Shown here piece by piece: positions 52,871 to 59,803 of a stretch of DNA of 64,000 bases (its first letter is position 1; every line of letters starts with the position of its first letter). This stretch comes from Tumebacillus algifaecis (GTDB lineage Bacteria > Bacillota > Bacilli > Tumebacillales > Tumebacillaceae): NCBI RefSeq assembly GCF_002243515.1, contig NZ_CP022657.1, forward strand, positions 960,001 through 1,024,000, given 5' to 3'. The notes under the pieces were generated by a model, which did no database searches, was not told where the DNA came from, and saw only the letters and a list, made by a program, of their open reading frames with translations. Position numbers and translations under genes: made by a program.

Positions 52871-52894
52871 TTCACTGGTGAAATATGATACAAT
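52871..52894 (+). promoter_or_regulatory. promoter and inverted repeat of precursor gene 1
   Basis: TTCAC-TG-GTGAA (52871-52882) is followed by an extended -10 box TGATACAAT (52886-52894), with no good -35. The block is unchanged in the second unit although the surroundings have diverged, which suggests a regulated, activator- or repressor-dependent promoter. Confidence 0.55.
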
Positions 52895-52956
52895 AATATC
52901 ACTAACTGAGACATACATCCTAGGTCAATTCCAATTCTGAAGGGAGGTAGTTTCCC

Positions 52957-53088
52957 ATGGAAAAATTTTTTGATCTCGATGTGCAAGTGAATTCGGTCGC
53001 TCCGTCTGCTAATGTAAGTCCTGAGGTTTGGTCGGGCGGGTGCTTCAGATCGATCTTCGTCAGTGATTGCATCGAAGACCAGATGTAA
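52957..53088 (+). CDS. RiPP precursor candidate 1, lanthipeptide-like
   Basis: A 43-residue peptide with a strong RBS (AAGGGAGGTAG) seven bases before ATG. Residues 5-11 read FDLDVQV, the F(N/D)LD box of class I lantibiotic leaders such as subtilin and gallidermin. A Ser-Pro-Glu at 21-23 sits where the Pro-Gln or Pro-Arg protease site of those leaders lies. The proposed core has WSGGCFRSIFVSDC, giving Ser-x-x-Cys and Ser-x5-Cys pairs that could form lanthionine rings, and ends IEDQM. Its paralogue at 53735 keeps these positions. No LanB/LanC, transporter or immunity gene is visible nearby, so modification is inferred. Confidence 0.6.
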   Translation: MEKFFDLDVQVNSVAPSANVSPEVWSGGCFRSIFVSDCIEDQM

Positions 53089-53099
53089 GAAAAACCCTG

Positions 53100-53130
53100 C
53101 CATCACTTGTTCCCAACGGGTGATGGTTTT
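53100..53130 (+). terminator. terminator of precursor gene 1
   Basis: CCATCAC (53100-53106) pairs with GTGATGG (53120-53126), followed by four T. Confidence 0.8.
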
Positions 53131-53336
53131 ATATTTATATGGAAATTGGAGATTGGAAGCTACGCGGAAAAGGCGCGGTTGATGCTGTAGTACGATCGTC
53201 CGGCAGTAGGGAAGGTGTATTGGGTGTGGGTATTCTTTAGAGAAGACGCACTATTTTGAAAATTAATATCGAAGAGATAAAAGACTTGCAAAAAAGGATA
53301 TGATTTATCGGATTACTATAATCATTGTGGATGAAT

Positions 53337-53386
53337 CCTTATACGAAGTGTACTGGGGACTGAGGGGATGTAAGAGAGTTCTATGA
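53337..53386 (+). pseudogene. short broken frame downstream of precursor 1
   Basis: GTG 53337 opens a 16-codon frame containing DESLYEVYWGLRGC and ends at TGA 53384-53386. The same start is found in unit 2, where a longer continuation in another frame exists (54104-54353). Here the continuation is replaced by the duplicated rlmCD-like tail, in frame with VREFYERDLLRYLFE. Likely a remnant. Confidence 0.4.
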
Positions 53387-53504
53387 GAGAGATTTGTTGC
53401 GGTACCTTTTTGAGCTGAGTATGAATTGGCAACGGCATATCACACATGTGGAGAGTGTGATGCTGCTGGTGCGAAAAGTTACTTCCTAGATGTAGTCTTA
53501 TAGG

Positions 53505-53535
53505 AAAAGCGTCTACATGAAAAGGCGCTTTTTTA
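53505..53535 (+). terminator. duplicated terminator of rlmCD-like tail
   Basis: AAAAGCGTCT (53505-53514) pairs with AGGCGCTTTT (53522-53531), one wobble; copy of the one at 52727. Confidence 0.8.
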
Positions 53536-53648
53536 TCTGCAACCATATCAAGGAAACGAGTGATTCAGCTTCGATGTAAAAATGATAACGACATAAGTAC
53601 CATCAATGAGAAACTTATTATATAACTCAGATTTAATTTCTCTAGAAA

Positions 53649-53672
53649 TTCACTGGTGAAATATGATACAAT
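53649..53672 (+). promoter_or_regulatory. promoter and inverted repeat of precursor gene 2
   Basis: Same TTCAC-TG-GTGAA repeat and extended -10 TGATACAAT as before the first precursor gene, 778 bases further on. Confidence 0.55.
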
Positions 53673-53734
53673 AAAATTACTATCTGAGACATACATCCTA
53701 GGTCAAATCCAATTCTGAAGGGAGGTAGTTTCCC

Positions 53735-53866
53735 ATGGAAAAATTTTTTGATCTCGATGTGCAAGTGATTTCGGTCACTCCGGCTGCTAAGGTAAGTCCT
53801 GAGGAATGGACGAGCCAGTGCTTCAGATCGATCTTAATCAAAGACTGCATCGAAGACTCGATGTAA
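53735..53866 (+). CDS. RiPP precursor candidate 2, lanthipeptide-like
   Basis: A 43-residue paralogue of the precursor at 52957. The first 11 residues, MEKFFDLDVQV, are identical; the spacer differs (ISVTPAAK against NSVAPSAN); Ser-Pro-Glu is kept at 21-23. The proposed core has WTSQCFRSILIKDC and ends IEDSM. Both Cys residues, the Trp, Phe-Arg-Ser-Ile and the acidic end are conserved while ring residues vary, as in two-gene peptide families. RBS and promoter block match copy 1. Alternative: a small regulatory peptide whose leader resembles FDLD by chance. Confidence 0.6.
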   Translation: MEKFFDLDVQVISVTPAAKVSPEEWTSQCFRSILIKDCIEDSM

Positions 53867-53877
53867 GGATAACCCTG

Positions 53878-53908
53878 CCATCACTTGTTCCCAACGGGTG
53901 ATGGTTTT
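53878..53908 (+). terminator. terminator of precursor gene 2
   Basis: CCATCAC (53878-53884) pairs with GTGATGG (53898-53904), followed by four T. Confidence 0.8.
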
Positions 53909-54103
53909 GTATTTTTATAGAAATTGGAGATTGGCAGCTATGTGGAAGAGGCGCGATTGATACAGCCGCACGATCGTCTGGCTGTAGGGAAGGTGTATCG
54001 GGTGTGGGTATTCTTTAGAGAAATTGCACTATTTTGAATACTAACAGCAAAGAGAATAAAGACTTGCAATAAAAGGTATGATATATCAGTTTACTATATC
54101 TTC

Positions 54104-54353
54104 ATGGATGAATTCCTCAACGAAGTATACTGGGCACTGAGGGGATGTAAGAGAGTTCTATGATAGATTTGATGCGGTAAAGTGGTTCGCGAATGAAAAA
54201 GACCGTCATCGAGGTGTTTACTTGGATATTCGAGCAAGAAAGAAATATGGTCATCGTTGGTATTTTCGTGGACAAAGAATCGAAGCACTAGGCTTCCATC
54301 AAGCCATGACTAGTTTAGAAGAAATCATGTGCGACGTATCGGACGTTGCATGA
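54104..54353 (+). pseudogene. small gene downstream of precursor 2, frameshifted
   Basis: ATG 54104 opens DEFLNEVYWALRG and stops at 54163. The next frame is open through VREFYDRFDAVKWFANEK, RGVYLDIRARKKYGHRW, FRGQRIEALGFHQAMTSL to TGA 54351-54353. One extra G in the run at 54141-54144 would join them into about 83 residues. The same G run is found in unit 1. I do not recognise the protein; a link to the precursor peptide is only positional. The 334 bases from 54354 to 54687 hold no gene, only an AGCATTT/AAATGCT inverted repeat near 54460. Confidence 0.5.
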
Positions 54354-54687
54354 AGGGATAGAGTTGTAGTTAGGGCATACATGGTTTGGCATCGAGAATA
54401 TGCGGGGGTCGCCCAGGATTTTGGGATTTTTCCGTCATGCCAAGGGGAGGGATATTAGCATTTTCAAATGGAAATGCTACGGAGTGGGAATAAACACCAT
54501 ACGCATTTAATCACAACTTCTATGCATGGGTACGTATATTTCTTGCACTGATTACGTTGTCTTTTTACGAATCAATGATAAATGCAACTGGCTGAAAGCG
54601 ATCGGATCGTTTGTGACAAGTCTACCAGTTGCAAGTTCAGCCGATCGTAGACTGGCCACATCAACTTACGACAAGGAGTCAAAATGG

Positions 54688-55158
54688 ATGCAAAAAATCA
54701 ACCCGTTCTTATGGTTCGATGGCAATGCGGAAGAGGCGATAAATTTTTATATCTCCATTTTTAAAAACTCAAAGATTACGAGTATTTCTCGCCATGGAGA
54801 AGATGAGTCTGGTGCGGAAGGAGCGTTTATTTCCGCGACATTTCAACTCGATGGACAGGATTTTATGGCATTAAACGGTGGCCCACACTTCACTTTCTCT
54901 CCTGCGATCTCGTTTTTCGTGAACTGTGAGACACAAGAAGAAGTAGACGAACTGTGGGAAAAGCTCTCCGCAGATGGTGAAAAACAAAGATGTGGTTGGC
55001 TTCAGGACAAATTTGGAGTGTCCTGGCAGATCATTCCTACCGTTTTAGGTGAATTGTTGCAATCCCCGGATGCAGTGAAAGCGGAAAAGGTCATGAAAGC
55101 CATGCTTCAAATGGACAAAATTGACATCGCAAGTCTGAAGCAAGCCTACGAGGGATAG
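54688..55158 (+). CDS. VOC superfamily protein (PhnB/YdhR-like)
   Basis: A 156-residue protein of the vicinal oxygen chelate fold, of the type once called 3-demethylubiquinone methyltransferase-like. QKINPFLWFDGNAEEAINFY at the start, FQLDGQDFMALNGGPHFTFS, and RCGWLQDKFGVSWQIIPTVL near the end are family features. AAGGAG ends nine bases before ATG 54688; an open frame runs back to 54526 without a site. Enzymatic role unknown. Confidence 0.87.
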   Translation: MQKINPFLWFDGNAEEAINFYISIFKNSKITSISRHGEDESGAEGAFISATFQLDGQDFMALNGGPHFTFSPAISFFVNCETQEEVDELWEKLSADGEKQRCGWLQDKFGVSWQIIPTVLGELLQSPDAVKAEKVMKAMLQMDKIDIASLKQAYEG

Positions 55159-55219
55159 GGGCACGTGGTTCAGCAAGCGGGTCAATCTAATCACATGAAC
55201 CATTTTGATTACTAGTTGA

Positions 55220-55345
55220 AACAAGAGGGACTGTGTACAAATGTGCACAGTCTCTTTTCATTATGTACACCACCAAACCGCAGTATTTGTCCCACCAAAC
55301 AGCACCCGCGTCAATGTGGCTCCTACGCTCCACGACTGCCACATG
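55220..55345 (+). repeat. intergenic repeat, part A (copy 1)
   Basis: Starts AACAAGAGGGACTGTG and includes a GACTGTG/CACAGTC hairpin with a T run that can end the VOC transcript. The same sequence, about 80 percent similar by eye, lies at 59804-59930. In copy 2, part B follows after about 20 bases; here it is 1.7 kb away. Confidence 0.75.
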
Positions 55346-55441
55346 GAGAGAATGTCCAGCGTTCCTTTTCATCTTCCTACCGTTGCTGTTCATTGCCGTT
55401 TTGCGAGAGATTGGCAGGCGGGTATGGCGGAGATTTTTCAC

Positions 55442-55503
55442 GGGCCTATAGCTCAGTTGGCAGAAGCCTACGGTCACGGGTTCGAGTCCTGTAGACGGCA
55501 CCA
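55442..55503 (+). pseudogene. fused tRNA remnant
   Basis: GGGCCTATAGCTCAGTTGG is a tRNA 5' end with D arm; the following part contains the T arm ACGGGTTCGAGTCCTGT and ends GACGGCACCA with CCA. Only 62 bases remain, the anticodon arm is missing, and the acceptor arms (GGGCCTA and AGACGGC) do not pair. This suggests the 5' part of one tRNA gene joined to the 3' part of another by deletion. Not a functional tRNA. Confidence 0.7.
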
Positions 55504-55607
55504 TAAGAAAAGACCACCTGCCGCGAAACCGCGTATGAGATAATCCCTTTTGTGTAGACAGTAGGAAGCAAGCCCCCTTACTGTTACTACACAAGGGGGA
55601 TTTTCTT

Positions 55608-55925
55608 TTGGAAAAGACAGCGCGGAAACGAAAAACGTATTCACGAGAATTCAAGTTCATTGCGGTAAAGATGTATTTGGAAAAAGGAATGGGTTATAAA
55701 TCGGTCGCAAGTGAGCTGCAGATCCCCGACCACAGCATGGTAAGGAAGTGGGTCAAAAACTACAAAACGCTTGGGGCGGAGGGCTTAGAGGAACGCAGAG
55801 GAAAGACGAGAACACCGTTCACTGGTCGTCCGAGAACGAAAAAGCTTACGCTCGAACAAGAAGTGCAAAAGTTGAGAGCGGAGAACGACTTTTTAAAAAA
55901 GCTGTTGCTTTTGCAAAGGAGGTGA
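55608..55925 (+). CDS. IS3-family transposase OrfA
   Basis: A 105-residue DNA-binding protein with HTH (SREFKFIAVKMYLEKGMGYK and SVASELQIPDHSMVRKWVKN) and a C-terminal leucine-zipper-like helix (LEQEVQKLRAENDFLKKLL). Start TTG 55608 with AAGGGGG upstream. The slippery sequence A-AAA-AAG at 55895-55901 lies near its end, so a -1 shift would fuse it to OrfB, as known for the family. Confidence 0.88.
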   Translation: MEKTARKRKTYSREFKFIAVKMYLEKGMGYKSVASELQIPDHSMVRKWVKNYKTLGAEGLEERRGKTRTPFTGRPRTKKLTLEQEVQKLRAENDFLKKLLLLQRR

Positions 55926-56806
55926 GAGGTAAAGCGAAGATTCGTCAGTGCTACCAAGTCATCCAAGATCTTACTGGCAGCTATTCAACGTCACTGTTGT
56001 GTGAAACCGCAGGAGTATCACGGAGTGGGTATTACAAATGGGTTCAACGTCGACAAATGATTACATCCAAACAAAAGGAGGAGCGGCAGCTCAAAAAACT
56101 TATTTTGCAATGTCATAAAGCAGTCCGAGGAACCTACGGTTACTATCGTGTTCGTGCTTGGCTACGTCGAAAACACAATCTCAAGATCAATCACAAACGT
56201 GTGTACCGGCTTATGAAAGAACTAGGTATCCAGTGCGTTGCAAGGAAGAAGAAACGCTGGTTTGGCAAGAAATCAGAGAATTATACAGCACCAAACTCAT
56301 TGAACCGAAACTTTAAGGCCTCGCGGCCAAATGAAAAATGGGCGACAGATATCACCTACCTGCTTTTCAATGGACAGAGGCTATTTCTGTCGGTCATCTA
56401 CGACATGTTTAACAACGAAATTGTCGCCTACCGCATCGGAGAGCGGAACGATCTTAAACTGGTTCTTGATACCGTCAAGCTCGCCAATAAAAAAAGAGAT
56501 GTGACCGACACCCTTCTTCACAGTGATCAGGGGTTCCAGTACACATCTCACCAATATAACAAGTTGCTTCAAACATACAACATAGCGCAGAGTATGTCCA
56601 GAAAAGGAAACTGCTTGGATAATGCTTGCGTAGAGAACTTCTTTGGTCATCTGAAGTCGGAACTCATGTATCTCAACAAGTTTCGCACCAAGGCAGAGGT
56701 GATGAACGCTGTGGCTAGCTACATTCGATTTTACAACCAGCAAAGAATACAACGGAAATTAAGTGACCTGAGCCCAGTAGAATACCGAACTCAGGTCTGT
56801 GCCTAA
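55921..56806 (+). CDS. IS3-family transposase OrfB (DDE integrase)
   Basis: The frame opens upstream at 55748 but is translated mainly as the OrfAB fusion after -1 shifting; a GTG at 55921 is the possible independent start. The HTH_21-like part (YGYYRVRAWLRRKHNLKINH) precedes the rve domain with DDE residues: Asp in WATDITYLLF, Asp in LLHSDQGFQYTS and Glu in DNACVENFFGHLKSEL. It catalyses transposition through a circular intermediate in known relatives. No internal stop is seen, so it may be active. Confidence 0.88.
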
Positions 56807-57047
56807 TTCATAGGGTGGCTTTTTACCCGCTGTCTACTTGACAGGGATATGTTCACGTTTGAGCGGGGTCCTACTTGTTATGATACGATCATCGATACAA
56901 AATCCTAACACAAATCCTAACAACATCTGAATTCTTGTGTGTACCCGTGAATACATGAACCCCCGCAATCACAGCGTGTAGATACCCTTGTATCCCCCTG
57001 AATACCACGGAAATGTATGGATTGTATATGGCGCTCATGTCACAGTC

Positions 57048-57350
57048 GGTACTGTACAGAATCCCGATAGGTAATGAAAAACTTGTGCACTGTCCAAGTT
57101 TTTCGTTCTCCCGCGCGGTCGGAATCTAGTAGCTTCAAGGGCCAAGTTTGCTTGCTACCGTGCCTGTCAGGATTGTGATACGCTTGATTTAGCATACGTG
57201 GCGCAAGTAGCAGCGGAGATCGTTTCACTTCATCATGAAAGGGAGTGGCACGACCTTGTTGGCGAGTAGCACTCGACTCCAGCGTGGATGGTTGCAATTC
57301 GCTGACCCTTTGGCGCCTATAGCAGAGCGAACGTGGTGAGCGCACCACAG
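57048..57350 (+). repeat. intergenic repeat, part B (copy 1)
   Basis: Begins GGTACTGTACAG and ends GCACCACAG, with shared blocks such as GCTTGCTACCGTGCCT and GAGTGGCACGACC. Matches 59950-60333, with one length difference near its start. It contains a bidirectional-type hairpin GAAAAACTTG/CAAGTTTTTC (57076-57104) and ends in a GTGGTG/CACCAC hairpin. No gene is supported; the stretch 56845-57047 between the IS and this repeat also holds none. Confidence 0.7.
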
Positions 57351-57351
57351 T

Positions 57352-57527
57352 GCAATGTTAAAAACATGGTCTTTCTATGCGTATATGACAGAGGTACAGC
57401 ACAAAACAAAAGTCCTGATGAGGTTGAAGCCGTACATTGGATGACCTACGATGAAATAATGAATCATCCCAAAGCTCCTCCTTGGACAAAAGAGAGTATA
57501 AGAAAAGTAGCGCTAGCGAGGAGATAA
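57352..57527 (+). pseudogene. truncated Nudix hydrolase, C-terminal part
   Basis: The frame contains KNMVFLCVYDRGTAQNKSPD, EVEAVHWMTYDEIMNHP and ends RKVALARR at TAG-free stop 57525-57527. This is the strand-helix C-terminal end of Nudix hydrolases; the Nudix box itself is missing. Coding starts directly at the end of the intergenic repeat, so the 5' half was probably lost when the repeat region rearranged. Confidence 0.7.
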
Positions 57528-57529
57528 AA

Positions 57530-58081
57530 ATGATGATCAAAAATGTTTATGTTGTGCGACATTGCAAAGCAGATGGGCAGGAGCCTGATGCTAGGCTAAC
57601 TGAACTAGGTAATCAACAAGCTGAGAATATTGCTAATTTTTTCTTAGGTAAAGATATTGATTTTATCATTTCAAGCCCTTTTGAAAGGGCTTACAGGACC
57701 ATAGCACCATTGGCTGATCAAATTGGCGTTGAAGTTGTTTTGGATGATCGATTGGCTGAGAGGGTTTTATCAAGCAAGAATCATCCTGATTGGCAAGATA
57801 TGCTTCGTAAGACATTCGATGACTTAGACATCTGTTTTGAGGGTGGGGAATCCAGTAACACGGCTATGAGCCGTGCCATTCGTGTAATCATGGAAGTTCT
57901 GAATAGTGAGAACAAAAACATTGTGTTAGTTTCACATGGAAATCTGATATCACTCCTTCTTAAGCATTTTGATGACCGCATTGGGTTTAAGGAGTGGGAA
58001 TCTTTATCCAATCCTGATGTATTTCATCTTACCTTCTCAGGAGAGAACAAGCCTAACATTCATCGAATATGGGCAGAGTGA
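57530..58081 (+). CDS. histidine phosphatase family protein
   Basis: A 183-residue phosphoglycerate-mutase-like protein. The catalytic His is in VYVVRHCKADGQEP (RHC instead of the usual RHG), followed by LTELGNQQAENIANFFLGKD, SSPFERAYRTIAPLAD with conserved Arg, Glu in LAERVLS, and second His in IVLVSHGNLISLLL. GAGGAG lies seven bases before ATG 57530. Lower GC and codon use like the surrounding accessory zone. Substrate unknown. Confidence 0.88.
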   Translation: MMIKNVYVVRHCKADGQEPDARLTELGNQQAENIANFFLGKDIDFIISSPFERAYRTIAPLADQIGVEVVLDDRLAERVLSSKNHPDWQDMLRKTFDDLDICFEGGESSNTAMSRAIRVIMEVLNSENKNIVLVSHGNLISLLLKHFDDRIGFKEWESLSNPDVFHLTFSGENKPNIHRIWAE

Positions 58082-58145
58082 TATTATTTTAGAGCAAACA
58101 CAATTCCTTCGGACACGTACATGTTTGTTGCCACCGTCTACTTGT

Positions 58146-58186
58146 CACATGTGGAGAGTGTGACGCAGCTTATAAGGGAAGTGTAA
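58146..58186 (+). pseudogene. third remnant of an rlmCD-like 3' end
   Basis: The frame HVESVTQLIREV then TAA matches the C-terminus HVESVTLLVRKVTS of the gene ending at 52711; CATGTGGAGAGTGTGAC is almost identical in DNA. Only the last 12 codons are present. It follows CCGTCTACTTGTCA, similar to the right end of the IS3 element, so an insertion-sequence-linked event is possible. Confidence 0.5.
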
Positions 58187-58245
58187 TCGAGGCTGTCATG
58201 CAGACGGATACCGAAAAGATATAGTAAGAGAGCCACACGTTAAAG

Positions 58246-58273
58246 ACTCCTTTCGAATGAAAGGAGCCTTTTT
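58246..58273 (+). terminator. Rho-independent terminator
   Basis: GACTCCTTTC-GAAT-GAAAGGAGCC hairpin followed by six T. Confidence 0.85.
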
Positions 58274-58278
58274 TGCTA

Positions 58279-58710
58279 CTACGCCGACCAACTCATCGGG
58301 TCGTCGAAGCGAAGCAATTGAACACTTTCGTGTTCAACTTTCCGAATGGGTGGACTCTTTTCTGTAAAGGTGTACGACCTAAGCCATGCAGTTTGCACAG
58401 TGGTCGGAAGGGCAAGAAATAAGTCCTCTTGTACCAAAACGGTTTCCGACATGCACTGAAGTATCCTTGCCAAAGTGGAAGAAACTTCGATCATTTCCGA
58501 TTGTGCAAGACCTTTGATCAAATTGAGAATGACTGACGTATTACCTCTCGATTCTTTCTACAGTCCGCGTTGGTACATTGCACTTCTTTTGAGGAAGATC
58601 GTGAACCCTTTGAGGTTCATCCATTAATTCCCCATAGTCGGGTCTTGTATGTATGATCCGTTCAACGAGTTCCCCAAGTTGTGGTTGGGTGCCGAAAATG
58701 TAATGCTTGG
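58279..58710 (-). pseudogene. unidentified gene with frameshift, no clear start
   Basis: On the minus strand one frame is open right after the stop of the next gene, reading HYIFGTQPQLGELVERIIHT, RPDYGELMDEPQRVHDL and ending VERIER. The overlapping +1 frame goes on as RGNTSVILNLIKGLAQSE, SSTLARILQCMSETVLVQED and ends DDPMSWSA at 58279. Together about 140 residues are readable with one shift near 58553. No start codon with a binding site is present. I do not recognise the family. Confidence 0.4.
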
Positions 58711-58714
58711 GATA

Positions 58715-59530
58715 CTACATGTAATTTCCTTGTCGCTTGACTTTCTTTAGTTTCCGATTTTTCGTAACTCTATCAAGCAGGAAAATCACAGCGCAAATTA
58801 CGATTAGCTTGTAGACCCACCAAGTAAAGAAGAACGTTAGCAAAAAGCCCGCGGGGATAATTTTTTGCAATAACGTTGCCTTAGTTCGATACTCTTTACT
58901 ACTTATCAAACTGTAGGCAAAAAATACAAAAAAGCATAAAGAGATTAGGGAAAGAATGATTGATGCCCTTTGTTCATTGGGTACATCCATAGTACCCAGG
59001 ATAAAAACGGTTAAAATAGAGCCGACACACAGCCAAAATAACGTGATACCTATAGCTTTCAGTTGGGGAGCAATCATTTTAATCCAAAAAAATGTTTCAT
59101 CGAAATTTGTGTGGATCTCGGGAATTCTTTCTTCGTATTTTGTTCTGAGCCTTGGAGTTTCCTCCTGAATTTGCCCAAGGCAATAACGCAATTGTTGCAT
59201 ATCTAGCGACCTGATGTATTTTGTCAACTCTTCAAATAGAGAGTCGGAGACATATGGATACGACTCACCTATTTTTGCTAATAGTTCATTTTGAGCATCT
59301 TTATCTTTTGTATCTCTCAATACGCGAAGCATAAGAGTTTCTAGTGCACCATATATTTCAAGTGTTTTATCTGCCCGTTCGACAGTTTGGCTCGTATGAC
59401 TTACAATCGCATCGTAAATTCCCTTATATACCCATCCAATCAGCCAAATTCCCATTACTGTTGCAAGTACATATTCGGGTTCACCTACCCAATCTCTTAA
59501 GGCCGTTCCGATTGCCGCCCATGGAAACAT
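58715..59530 (-). CDS. hypothetical membrane protein, 271 aa
   Basis: A low-GC gene for a protein with a hydrophobic segment at about residues 15-35, a long helical, charged middle (about 45-150, with TPRLRTKYEERIPEIHTNFD), and four hydrophobic segments from about 150 to 260, ending in a basic tail KNRKLKKVKRQGN. ATG 59530 has AAAGGTGAGG upstream; a GTG at 59542 overlaps this site. Codon use differs from the 1-52 kb region, suggesting acquisition. Function unknown. The 270 bases upstream (59531-59803) hold no gene. Confidence 0.65.
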   Translation of the reverse strand: MFPWAAIGTALRDWVGEPEYVLATVMGIWLIGWVYKGIYDAIVSHTSQTVERADKTLEIYGALETLMLRVLRDTKDKDAQNELLAKIGESYPYVSDSLFEELTKYIRSLDMQQLRYCLGQIQEETPRLRTKYEERIPEIHTNFDETFFWIKMIAPQLKAIGITLFWLCVGSILTVFILGTMDVPNEQRASIILSLISLCFFVFFAYSLISSKEYRTKATLLQKIIPAGFLLTFFFTWWVYKLIVICAVIFLLDRVTKNRKLKKVKRQGNYM

Positions 59531-59803
59531 GAGGTTCCTCACCTTTCTAATTTTGTTTGCTCATTTCGCGGATAACATGCGTTGTCACATGCTGATCAAC
59601 CAACTAGTGTACTACTTCCATTGAATCTAGAATCATTAACTTTTCGTTGGCGAGTGTGTACTATCATCATAACAGTTTTGTAAATGTAATAATACAAACG
59701 ATAATCTCCTTCAAAATAATAATGCAATAATGGTCATTTGCAAAGGAAATCATAGTCATCGGACAGTATTCATTGCATCACTAAGGCAGCTCAATAAGGT
59801 TGT

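Larger units (their letters stand above)
52668..53400 (+). repeat. tandem duplication, unit 1
   Basis: From the rlmCD-like 3' end (TGTGGAGAGTGT) through a terminator, a promoter, a 43-codon precursor gene, its terminator and a short downstream frame. The same order returns 778 bases later with many point differences and a few small indels. The differences in the precursor core are larger than in the leader. Confidence 0.9.
53446..54178 (+). repeat. tandem duplication, unit 2
   Basis: Second copy of the unit at 52668, offset 778 bases. It begins inside the duplicated end of the rlmCD-like gene (HVESVMLLVRKVTS then TAG), so the breakpoint lies at about 53440. It contains the second precursor gene and its control elements. 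Confidence 0.9.
55551..56844 (+). mobile_element. IS3-family insertion sequence (IS150 group)
   Basis: About 1.3 kb with two overlapping transposase frames and imperfect inverted ends: GTAGACAGTAGGAAGCAAGC at the left (from 55553) and, as reverse complement, GTAGACAGCGGGTAAAAAGC at the right (56838 backwards). The exact last bases and target duplication are uncertain because the outermost bases differ in length. Both frames look intact. It lies within a split copy of an intergenic repeat. Confidence 0.85.

Noticed and set aside
55442-55503. Functional tRNA gene
   Set aside because: Only 62 bases, anticodon arm missing and acceptor ends do not pair.
55187-55660. 157-codon minus-strand ORF over the tRNA remnant and IS left end
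   Set aside because: The GLEPVT and QLSYRP stretches are antisense translation of tRNA sequence, a known annotation artefact.
57232-57250. GAGTGGCACGACC in the repeat as a T-box
   Set aside because: Sequence departs from UGGNACCGCG, and the nearest terminator arm is about 100 bases away rather than directly downstream as in the argS leader.
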